From Thiotrichaceae bacterium (GTDB lineage Bacteria; Pseudomonadota; Gammaproteobacteria; Thiotrichales; Thiotrichaceae): a DNA stretch of 6,197 nt. The first letter of the stretch is position 1; each line of letters opens with the position of its first letter. The notes beneath the pieces were generated by a model. That model did no database searches and was not told the DNA's origin. It saw only the letters and a list, made by a program, of their open reading frames with translations. The stretch spans positions 1 through 6,197 of the forward strand of contig JANTHA010000131.1 of the NCBI GenBank assembly GCA_024762625.1. The letters are read 5' to 3'. Shown piece after piece: positions 1-5,793 of this stretch. The position numbers and the translations under genes are program-made.

Positions 1-162
1 TCTGCTTCTGGTTCAGACTCTGCTTCTGGTTCAGACTCAGCTTCTGGTTCAGGTTCAGATTCAGCTTCTGGTTCAGATTCAGCTTCTGGTTCAGATTCTG
101 CTTCTGGTTCAGACTCTGCTTCTGCTTCTGCTTCTGGTTCAGCTTCAGCTTCTGTTTCAGAC
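1..162 (-). repeat. 18-bp tandem repeat encoding Ser-Glu-Pro-Glu-Ala-Glu
   Basis: On the plus strand the unit is TCTGCTTCTGGTTCAGAC. Five 18-bp copies start at 1, 19, 61, 79 and 97; the copy at 37 is 24 bp long because GGTTCA is duplicated. Copies alternate TCTGCT/TCAGCT and end GAC/GAT. Positions 115-162 hold degenerate copies based on the hexamer TCTGCT. The array continues past the left edge, so copy number is unknown. All changes are multiples of 3, so length variation would leave the reading frame intact. Every second residue encoded is Glu, giving a very acidic, Pro-spaced, presumably extended tail. Confidence 0.93.
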
Positions 163-1196
163 ACAGAATTGTGTTCTATTTCCGGAGCTGATTGTTCATT
201 GACGATTGTTTCAACGCCGGCGTTTAACTTGTTTTCTTCTCTTTTTAATTCAATCTTGTCAGCCACTAAAACACCCTCGGCATTGACCTTTCCCTTGATT
301 TCTACAATCACATTCAGAGCCAGGCCAGCAGAAGTTCCATTTTCGTAGCTCGTTTGTTCATTACTGCTGACTTTCTGTCCATTCACATCAAAATCAGAAG
401 GCGATGTGAATCGGGTGATCAAACCTTCAATAGCCAGACTTGAGCCCGAATTAACAGCTAATTTCTTTTCAGGTTCGATCACATCTGCGATCAACACGCC
501 ATTTTGAAAGCGCGCTCCTACAACTTCGAGAATCAAGTCATTGCTTAATTGATCAGCGCTAATTTTCTTAAAATTCGCTACTGAAAAATCAATTTGCAAA
601 TTATTTATGCTAAAGAACTGACGCGCAGGATCAAGATTTTTCACAAAACCCTTTATTTCAAATTCAGTCGATTCGTTTTTCAAGCTCAAGCTACTAGCCA
701 GTATGGTAGCGTTACCATCCACAAAACCAGACACCTCAAGTATATCGCCGGGTTGTAGATCCGTTACCTGATTGAATCCATAAAGTTTAGTTGCTCCATT
801 AATCGCCACATTTTGACCCAGCACTTCCAACTGGTTTGCCGAAACAGGTTTTGACAGCGGCCCTTCGACATTATCATTAAAATCCACAGTTAATGCGGTT
901 CCTGTGACGCCATCCGTATTGATTGACCCCTTTATGGCGACTATCTCTCCGACTTTGAACTCATTCTGTCCGGTGCTTTGTACGCCGTCGCGGATAAAGA
1001 CGGCGTTATTCACATCAAATTTGACGCCATTAACTATAATACTGCCAAAACCGGTTATGCGTCCCATGGTAATCCCAGTGCCGCCAATTCCTCCATCGGA
1101 TAACTGTATCCCGCCACCACCACAGGCGCTCAATATTAAAAACAGTGCTAAAAACAGGACTCTCGTAATCATCGGGAATTTTCGTTTGGACATCAT
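1..1196 (-). CDS. DUF5666-repeat lipoprotein with acidic repeat tail (3' end beyond window)
   Basis: The open frame runs from ATG 1196 (or the adjacent ATG 1193) to the left edge without a stop, 398 visible codons. AAAAGG lies 6 nt before the first ATG, so both starts are possible. Residues 1-25 form a lipoprotein signal: basic MSKRK, a hydrophobic run, then the lipobox Leu22-Ser-Ala-Cys25. Gly follows the Cys, so outer-membrane sorting is expected. A GGIGGTGI segment leads into four beta-rich repeats of about 65-75 residues (near 46-110, 110-175, 180-245, 255-320). The first carries ITGFGSIIVNGVKFDV, typical of DUF5666; the others are more divergent. From about residue 345 the chain becomes Glu/Ser/Pro/Ala repeats, truncated at position 1. 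No enzymatic motif is visible and the function of DUF5666 is unknown. Being exported, Cys-anchored and strongly acidic fits a surface adhesin, metal-binding or scaffold role, but that is inference. It is the second gene of an operon with the DUF6502 gene. Confidence 0.85.
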   Translation of the reverse strand, partial: MMSKRKFPMITRVLFLALFLILSACGGGGIQLSDGGIGGTGITMGRITGFGSIIVNGVKFDVNNAVFIRDGVQSTGQNEFKVGEIVAIKGSINTDGVTGTALTVDFNDNVEGPLSKPVSANQLEVLGQNVAINGATKLYGFNQVTDLQPGDILEVSGFVDGNATILASSLSLKNESTEFEIKGFVKNLDPARQFFSINNLQIDFSVANFKKISADQLSNDLILEVVGARFQNGVLIADVIEPEKKLAVNSGSSLAIEGLITRFTSPSDFDVNGQKVSSNEQTSYENGTSAGLALNVIVEIKGKVNAEGVLVADKIELKREENKLNAGVETIVNEQSAPEIEHNSVSETEAEAEPEAEAEAESEPEAESEPEAESEPEAESEPEPEAESEPEAESEPEA

Positions 1197-1233
1197 GCGT
1201 TGCCTTTTCTATTCAAGCCTTTATTAAAACCTA

Positions 1234-2115
1234 TTACTCTCGTTTCTTATTATGACGTTGCCGGTTTGCTTTGTTTGTCTCTTTTTTATGTTTGTCTGAA
1301 TCAGCATCCATAGCCTGCTGGAAGTAGTAAATACCTACGCCTGCCTTGAATCGACCGGAACCATCGCTAGCGGAAGCGCTATCCCGATCATGCCGGGACA
1401 ACCATTCATTAAATTTCTCCAGTAACAGTTGACCGTCATGATCGACCATTTTTTTAAAATCAACAAGACAGTCCTCAGGAAGATTGTTGTAACATACCTT
1501 GCGCTGAAACCTGGATTCATTCTTGTTTGCAGTCAGATTATGATCAATGGTGGCGATTAGCAAAGGCACATCTTCGCCCAGTATAAGCAACTTTTCATCT
1601 TCATCACCCTCAGGAATATAAGCGTGACGCAACAGGCTGACATGGTGCGATTCAATCTTTTCGACTACGCCAACCCGCAGTAATTCATCCAGCATGGCGC
1701 GCACCGGCATATCGCCGCTATATTTATTCACCAGAGATTCAAAGCTGCCTGTTTCGCCATGTATCGGAAGCGTACGCGGGTAGCCCGCATCTGAACAGAA
1801 CTCAGTATCTTCGATCCAGCCGCTAATGACACGTACCGAACGGTTGTATTTTTGTGAAGCCTGTCCGGCAACCGGCGCCTGATTTTTATTCTGTTTACGC
1901 AAAACGCCCACATCTTTGCGCGTCAGACCCGTGATGATCGAAATACGGGAACTAGAGGCTTTTCCTTCGCTTTCAGTTAGTATCTGTTCCGCAACATCAG
2001 TATAGACCAGTTTCACTGTCTGGTTAAATTCGCCAAAGGAAATTCCCTTACGAAGCAGTATCTTTACAATTGGATACAACAGCTTGTAAACGAGCTGACG
2101 CAACATATCATTCAT
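1234..2115 (-). CDS. DUF6502 family protein, possible DNA-binding protein
   Basis: This 293-residue protein resembles DUF6502 in full length. The N-terminus (residues 5-40, RQLVYKLLYPIVKILLRKGI onward) and the SRISIITGLTRKDVGVLRK stretch (56-74) are the family's hallmark. The latter reads like a helix-turn-helix: helix, Gly-Leu turn, then a basic second helix. A second segment near 138-168 (MLDELLRVGVVEKI...) looks like a winged-helix element. The C-terminal 25 residues are highly basic (KHKK, RQRHNKKRE). There is no signal peptide or membrane segment, so it is cytoplasmic. It lies 37 nt upstream of the DUF5666 lipoprotein gene; I recall these two families as frequent neighbours. The ATG at 2115 has no Shine-Dalgarno sequence and coincides with the transcription start predicted from the promoter at 2122-2150, so the message may be leaderless; ATG 2106 is an alternative start. 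The molecular function is unknown and DNA binding is inferred from the HTH-like pattern only. Confidence 0.85.
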   Translation of the reverse strand: MNDMLRQLVYKLLYPIVKILLRKGISFGEFNQTVKLVYTDVAEQILTESEGKASSSRISIITGLTRKDVGVLRKQNKNQAPVAGQASQKYNRSVRVISGWIEDTEFCSDAGYPRTLPIHGETGSFESLVNKYSGDMPVRAMLDELLRVGVVEKIESHHVSLLRHAYIPEGDEDEKLLILGEDVPLLIATIDHNLTANKNESRFQRKVCYNNLPEDCLVDFKKMVDHDGQLLLEKFNEWLSRHDRDSASASDGSGRFKAGVGIYYFQQAMDADSDKHKKETNKANRQRHNKKRE

Positions 2116-2117
2116 AT

Positions 2118-2133
2118 TGGGAATGTATTCCCA
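2118..2133. promoter_or_regulatory. Operator A: TGGGA-N6-TCCCA palindrome
   Basis: TGGGAATGTATTCCCA has perfect 7-bp arms (TGGGAAT/ATTCCCA) around GT. It lies 2 bp upstream of the DUF6502 start codon and covers that gene's predicted -10 box, so binding should repress. The same 16-bp layout recurs at 2220-2235 and 5794-5809. The symmetry and spacing match the 5-6-5 pattern of CRP-family sites; the Crp/Fnr protein at 5095-5742 is the candidate binder. Assignment to it is inference. Confidence 0.7.
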
Positions 2134-2150
2134 TACTGACTTATTGTCAA
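2122..2150 (-). promoter_or_regulatory. Sigma70-like promoter of the DUF6502-DUF5666 operon
   Basis: Read on the minus strand, a perfect -35 TTGACA (2150-2145) is followed after 17 nt by TACATT (2127-2122), 4/6 to the -10 consensus. The expected transcription start is about 2115, the first base of the DUF6502 start codon, which would give a leaderless mRNA. Operator A overlaps the -10 box. The -35 overlaps that of the oppositely directed candidate promoter at 2144-2172. Confidence 0.5.
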
Positions 2151-2172
2151 CTAATCCCTAAGTTTATATAAA
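2144..2172 (+). promoter_or_regulatory. Candidate distal promoter P1 of the cytochrome gene
   Basis: TTGTCA (2144-2149, 5/6 to consensus), a 17-nt spacer, then TATAAA (2167-2172, 5/6). The -10 lies in the perfect 10-bp palindrome TTTATATAAA (2163-2172). Predicted start is near 2179, leaving a leader of about 150 nt that contains operator B and the second palindrome, where bound proteins would act as roadblocks. It shares -35 bases with the divergent promoter, so the two polymerases would compete. Confidence 0.45.
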
Positions 2173-2219
2173 TATTGACTAGAAATTCTTTCCATATCGG
2201 ATTTCATAAAAAGTTGTTT

Positions 2220-2235
2220 TGGGATTATTTTCCCT
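2220..2235. promoter_or_regulatory. Operator B: TGGGA-N6-TCCCT imperfect palindrome
   Basis: TGGGATTATTTTCCCT matches operators A and C in both half-sites and spacing except for the last base (T instead of A). It lies about 100 bp upstream of the cytochrome start. Its centre is about 59.5 bp upstream of the start predicted from the CATAAT box at 2275-2280, close to the class I CRP activator position (-61.5). If P1 is used instead, it lies in the transcribed leader. Confidence 0.55.
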
Positions 2236-2237
2236 AT

Positions 2238-2253
2238 TGTAACAATTGTTACA
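2238..2253. promoter_or_regulatory. Perfect 16-bp palindrome TGTAACAATTGTTACA
   Basis: The sequence equals its own reverse complement over all 16 bases and lies in non-coding DNA, so it is a strong operator candidate. It can be read as TGTAA-N6-TTACA, a CRP/FNR-like 5-6-5 layout with different half-sites from operators A-C, or as TGTAAC-N4-GTTACA. Its centre is 18 bp from that of operator B, and 41.5 bp upstream of the start predicted from CATAAT (2275-2280), the class II activator position. The binding protein is unknown. Confidence 0.6.
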
Positions 2254-2280
2254 TACATGCCTTTATCTGCTTTCCATAAT
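2252..2280 (+). promoter_or_regulatory. Candidate proximal promoter P2 of the cytochrome gene
   Basis: CATAAT (2275-2280) matches 5/6 of a -10 box. Seventeen nt upstream only CATACA (2252-2257, 3/6) is present, so the -35 is poor, as in activator-dependent promoters. The predicted start is about 2287, giving a leader of about 44 nt. The two palindromes upstream would then centre near -59.5 and -41.5. Confidence 0.35.
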
Positions 2281-2316
2281 ACCTGCTGCGAGATGGGCCA
2301 TAAGCAGAACATTCAT

Positions 2317-2322
2317 AGGAGG
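2317..2322 (+). promoter_or_regulatory. Consensus ribosome binding site AGGAGG
   Basis: A full AGGAGG sits 8 nt before ATG 2331. It fixes the cytochrome start at 2331 rather than at the internal Met codons 5, 16 or 19, even though this gives an unusually long signal-peptide n-region. Confidence 0.85.
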
Positions 2323-2330
2323 CATTATTC

Positions 2331-4964
2331 ATGAACAAACGCATGAACAACAAACAACAAACTAGCTTTTTAGATATGCAAAATATGCGGAATAAGCGGC
2401 AGGAGCAGGATGTCAGTTCGGCCCTGGCCGGCACTGTAAGCAAAACTAAAAACGCTGTATTAATCGCCGCCATTCCGGTTTTTCTGGCTTTTGTCAGTGG
2501 GTGTGGCGGCGGAGGAACAGCGCTTGCCGATAGTAGCGCAAGCTCCAACTCAAGCACCAACAAGGACGCTGAGTCTTCCGACAATCACGACTCTGGCGCA
2601 AGTCCTTTTAAAATCAAAGAAGCAAAATGGGATGACGAAAAATCGCGTCTCAAAGTAAAAGGCTATGGAACAAAAAAACTGACGGTCACAATAAAAAATG
2701 CGGCGTCCCTGCTTGTTCTGGGTCAAAAAAGATCCGAAAAAAGCGACTGGAAATTTGAATTCAGTAATCTGGATGTTGTGCCTTGCCGTGTGCGGGCAGA
2801 ACAATCGAATGGTAGCATTGCTGAGAAAAATGTGGAAAATGCGCCAGATGATTGTGATAACGGTCAGGTTGATCCTCCACCTCCCCCACCGCCAATTGAC
2901 CCGCCACCGCCTCCCATTGATCCACCGCCGCCAACCAGTAGCAACGGTGCAGTACGTGTATTAGCCGCCAATGACCTGGGAATGCATTGCGCTGACAAGG
3001 ATTTCCAGGTTTTCAGTATATTACCTCCTTTTAATGTGGTGCATGCACAGGCGGTTCAAAAAGGAACAGGCGCATCCCACCCCAAAATTCTGTCAAACCT
3101 GACGGTTGATATGAATTACAGGGCGGCGTCCAGCCCGAATGACCCGGCTGGAGCAAACTCAATCAACACGACATCGCAAAATGCAAATGGCGTGTTTAAA
3201 TCCAATTTCTGGGAGCACAAGCCAGCCGGTTCAAACAATACACTGGCAGGCCTGACTTACAGCCTGTTTTATCCCGCTGGAGTCAATTTCGACCCGTTAC
3301 AGCCTGATGTGGGATTGCCTGTGCCAGATGTCGCGGCCCTGCCCCAGTTAATCGCTGAACAACAGAAAATGCCAGGTATTCTGAATCCCTATGCGGCGAA
3401 TGACCCACAGCCGTTCCTGCGCTTTGATCAGGATGTGCATTTCTTTGGGCAGATCATCGCCAATGCAAACTGGTTTGCAGCCGATGGTATACCGCTTGCG
3501 CCCGTAGACGATCAGGGGCGCTCAAACCCCTACCCCTTGATGAAAGTATCCGCAACCGACAGAAATACGGGGCAAACGCTGGATTCCGTGGATGTGGTTT
3601 TGCCGGTTGCCAGCGAAGCGGACTGTCAGAATTGTCACGCCGACCCGGATGATCAGGGCAATGGCGCAGCAACTACTTTTGCCAGCGTCAATTTCGATGT
3701 GGTTCTGGCGCCGAATGCGCCCGGCCCGGAAAAAATCGGTAATGCCGCAAAAATGAATATACTCAGGTTGCACGACGCCAAACATGGCGCAGACTATACC
3801 AGCAGCATCGACGGCAGTTCGACCCCTTGCGATTCTGCAAACAATCCTGCTGACCCTGATTGTCTGGCCAACCAGACGCCGGTGCAATGTTCGCAATGCC
3901 ACTATACGCCAGCGCTGGATCTCGCACAGGTAGGCCCGATTGATGAACCTGCAAGAGGCGCGAAAGGCCGTCAGCAGACGCGTCATGTGAGCATGTCCAG
4001 AGCGATGCACGCCAATCACGCCAGGTTCAAGGATCCCTTTGGCAATCCCGCGTTTCCGAGTATGCCGCCTCCGGATGATTCCCGCAGAATTGGCGGCGCG
4101 CCCATTAATGCATTTGAGCGAGGCATCCTCGAACAAACCTGTTATCAGTGCCATCCTGGCAACAAAACACAGTGTTTGCGCGGTGCAATGTTCTCGGGCG
4201 GCGTCGTTTGCCAGGATTGTCATGGCGGTCTGGAACAGGTCGGCAATGATTATTCGGATACATCGCCTGGCTCACTGGCCGGCGTTAACAAACGCATCCC
4301 CTGGGCGACCGAACCCAAATGTCAATCCTGTCATACCGGCGACGCGCTTAATTCGAATCATCCTGCTGGCGGCATTGTGTCTCCCGACGGCATCCGCTTG
4401 ATTCAGGCGTATCGCAAGGGCGACGCCACAGCCAAGCCTATTGTTGCGCCAAATTCTCGCTTTGCCGAAAACCAGAGCCTGTACCGTCTAAGCGGTTCGG
4501 ATGATGGTTCCGGCAAAGGTCATAATGGCGTGATGTGCGAAGGTTGCCATGGCAGCACCCATGCGATCTGGCCGAACGCAAATCCACTGGCCAATGATAA
4601 TGTAACCGCCAGGCAAGTTCAGGGTCACACCGGCGCAATTGTCGAATGCGATAGCTGCCATGCGCCCGGAACGCTAGGCAATACGCTTGACGGCCCTCAC
4701 GGTATGCATCCTGTCGGAGGAACGCGTTTTGCAAACGGCGGTCATGAAAAACTGGCGGAACGCAATAAAAATGCATGCCGCGCCTGTCATGGAAGCAATG
4801 GCATGGGCACGGTATTGTCAAAAGTCGCCGCAGATCGCAGCTTTACCATTGAAGAATGTGAAAATGGAACCCTGTGTTCAGGTGGTAAAAGCAAGAATGT
4901 CACCATCAATTTACAAAAAGGACAGCAGGTAAGCTGTGTGATGTGCCACGAAAACAAATTATAG
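2331..4964 (+). CDS. Nonahaem c-type cytochrome, outer-membrane lipoprotein
   Basis: This 877-residue exported electron-transfer protein has nine CxxCH haem c sites, with first Cys at residues 432, 520, 604, 627, 664, 736, 773, 816 and 869. Numerous extra His (552, 560, 563, 677, 731, 744, 790, 793, 805) could serve as distal ligands for bis-His haems. The signal peptide has a long polar n-region (1-40), a hydrophobic core (41-54) and lipobox Val-Ser-Gly-Cys58, then Gly4 and a Ser-rich linker. Residues 92-175 form a small beta domain ending VPCRVRA...NAPDDC, with Cys152 and Cys175 likely disulfide-bonded; this resembles an Ig-like module seen in surface proteins. A Pro-rich linker (182-201, with PID breaks) leads to a non-haem segment opening LAANDLGMHC (211-220), a motif I recall from large multihaem cytochromes of Geobacter-like and gammaproteobacterial species. 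All haems lie in the C-terminal half. A surface redox role (extracellular electron transfer or metal reduction) is inferred; substrate and partners are not visible. No porin or other cytochrome gene is in the window. It is transcribed alone and ends at the terminator at 5011-5046. Confidence 0.92.
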   Translation: MNKRMNNKQQTSFLDMQNMRNKRQEQDVSSALAGTVSKTKNAVLIAAIPVFLAFVSGCGGGGTALADSSASSNSSTNKDAESSDNHDSGASPFKIKEAKWDDEKSRLKVKGYGTKKLTVTIKNAASLLVLGQKRSEKSDWKFEFSNLDVVPCRVRAEQSNGSIAEKNVENAPDDCDNGQVDPPPPPPPIDPPPPPIDPPPPTSSNGAVRVLAANDLGMHCADKDFQVFSILPPFNVVHAQAVQKGTGASHPKILSNLTVDMNYRAASSPNDPAGANSINTTSQNANGVFKSNFWEHKPAGSNNTLAGLTYSLFYPAGVNFDPLQPDVGLPVPDVAALPQLIAEQQKMPGILNPYAANDPQPFLRFDQDVHFFGQIIANANWFAADGIPLAPVDDQGRSNPYPLMKVSATDRNTGQTLDSVDVVLPVASEADCQNCHADPDDQGNGAATTFASVNFDVVLAPNAPGPEKIGNAAKMNILRLHDAKHGADYTSSIDGSSTPCDSANNPADPDCLANQTPVQCSQCHYTPALDLAQVGPIDEPARGAKGRQQTRHVSMSRAMHANHARFKDPFGNPAFPSMPPPDDSRRIGGAPINAFERGILEQTCYQCHPGNKTQCLRGAMFSGGVVCQDCHGGLEQVGNDYSDTSPGSLAGVNKRIPWATEPKCQSCHTGDALNSNHPAGGIVSPDGIRLIQAYRKGDATAKPIVAPNSRFAENQSLYRLSGSDDGSGKGHNGVMCEGCHGSTHAIWPNANPLANDNVTARQVQGHTGAIVECDSCHAPGTLGNTLDGPHGMHPVGGTRFANGGHEKLAERNKNACRACHGSNGMGTVLSKVAADRSFTIEECENGTLCSGGKSKNVTINLQKGQQVSCVMCHENKL

Positions 4965-5010
4965 AACCCTGTAGCGATTAAAATAATTTTATTTCGAGAA
5001 GAGAACGATT

Positions 5011-5046
5011 ATCCCCGTCTGTTTATGCAGCCGGGGATTTTTTTTT
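5011..5046 (+). terminator. Rho-independent terminator of the cytochrome gene
   Basis: Stem ATCCCCG (5011-5017) pairs with CGGGGAT (5032-5038). After one T/C mismatch the stem continues CTG/CAG around the loop TTTATG. A run of nine T (5038-5046) follows. It lies 46 nt after the cytochrome stop codon. Read on the minus strand the downstream tract is only weakly T-rich, so it is probably one-directional. Confidence 0.88.
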
Positions 5047-5058
5047 AATCTGCGAAGT

Positions 5059-5092
5059 AGTTATAGAAACAGTTATAGAAGGAGTTATAAAA
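5059..5092. repeat. Three direct repeats AGTTATAGAA on a 12-bp period
   Basis: Copies lie at 5059-5068, 5071-5080 and 5083-5092 (the third is AGTTATAAAA), separated by AC and GG. The array sits between the cytochrome terminator and the stop codon of the convergent regulator gene. No protein is encoded there. The period of about one helical turn plus 1.5 bp, the small size and the position at a convergent gene end give no clear function. Confidence 0.8.
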
Positions 5093-5094
5093 GA

Positions 5095-5742
5095 TTAATG
5101 AAGACAGGAAAACGATTGCAAATCCTGCAAGCGCGTGACTTCTATCTTGCCACGCATAAGCTTAATATAGCCGCGCGATTCCAGTAACCTCAGAGAACGA
5201 CTGACGACTTCCCGACTGGTGCCTACTTCATTGGCGATAGATTGGTGAGTTGTGGAAATTATTTTTTTATCCGTTAAACGACGACATAACAGGTTCGCTA
5301 TGCGGGAATCCATATTATTAAAAACCAGATTATCCGTAAGATCAGTCAATTGGGTTACGTTTCGTGTCAATTCCCGGAAAAAATAAGCCTGCCATTCAGG
5401 ATTCTCACACAACCATTGACGAACATATCGCGCCGGAATTGTATAGCCATGCACCTCATCCTCGGCCTCAATGAATGCCGGAAACATCGTATTATTGAAA
5501 ATACAGGCAAGCGTCAGACTACAACATTCACCGGGAAAAACCCGGTACAAAGTAAACATGCGCCCATCGCTGGCGCGTTTGTAGACGCGTAAAGACCCGC
5601 TTTGAACGACAAGCAAATTGCTGCAAGGCTTATCTTCAGTATAAGCAATTTGCCCGGCAAACAGCCTGATTTCGCGAATCTCTTTCTTTACGCTTTCGCT
5701 TAAATCTCCTAATCGCGTCAATGCTTGCATTTGTTCGTACAC
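5095..5742 (-). CDS. Crp/Fnr-family transcriptional regulator
   Basis: This 215-residue protein has an N-terminal cyclic-nucleotide-binding-like beta-roll (about 12-115: GQIAYTE..., VVQSGSLRVYK, then GECCSLTLAC), a dimerisation helix (about 118-150) and a C-terminal winged helix (160-205). In the recognition helix, SREVVSR places Arg177, Glu178 and Arg182 where E. coli CRP has Arg180, Glu181 and Arg185; Ser181-Arg182 also matches FNR. CRP's Arg-Ser cAMP contacts are not evident and FNR's N-terminal iron-sulfur cysteines are absent, so the ligand is unknown. Cys40, Cys73, Cys74 and Cys80 in the sensor domain could be redox-active. The longest start is GTG 5742, with only a weak GATGAG before it; ATG 5730 would shorten it by four residues. 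An out-of-frame ATG ATG at 5752-5747 overlaps the start. TGGGA-N6-TCCCA lies 51 bp upstream of the GTG, consistent with autoregulation. It is convergent with the cytochrome gene. Confidence 0.9.
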   Translation of the reverse strand: MYEQMQALTRLGDLSESVKKEIREIRLFAGQIAYTEDKPCSNLLVVQSGSLRVYKRASDGRMFTLYRVFPGECCSLTLACIFNNTMFPAFIEAEDEVHGYTIPARYVRQWLCENPEWQAYFFRELTRNVTQLTDLTDNLVFNNMDSRIANLLCRRLTDKKIISTTHQSIANEVGTSREVVSRSLRLLESRGYIKLMRGKIEVTRLQDLQSFSCLH

Positions 5743-5793
5743 TACTCATCATTTTAAAATAGTCGGGTTAAAGTCGCCACGCCTTAATACTCT

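Noticed and set aside
1..162. Possible CRISPR-like array
   Set aside because: The copies are contiguous 18-bp units with no unique spacers and encode an in-frame acidic repeat of a lipoprotein.
904..1227. 107-codon plus-strand open frame
   Set aside because: It is antisense to the signal peptide and first repeat of the DUF5666 lipoprotein, which has a clear lipobox and family motif; the plus-strand product resembles nothing.
2220..2253. Canonical FNR box (TTGAT-N4-ATCAA) for anaerobic control
   Set aside because: Neither palindrome contains TTGAT/ATCAA half-sites; the half-sites seen are TGGGA/TCCCT and TGTAA/TTACA.
3522..4223. 233-codon open frame on the minus strand opposite the cytochrome
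   Set aside because: It lies wholly inside the nonahaem gene, has no ribosome binding site or recognisable domain, and its composition is what an antisense reading of a CxxCH-rich gene produces.
4438..4821. 127-codon minus-strand open frame
   Set aside because: Antisense shadow of the haem-binding C-terminal region; no start signal or homology visible.
5530..5546. Inverted repeat ACCGGG-AAAAA-CCCGGT
   Set aside because: It lies inside the regulator coding sequence, is not followed by a T-run on the sense strand, and has neither the sequence nor the spacing of operators A-C.
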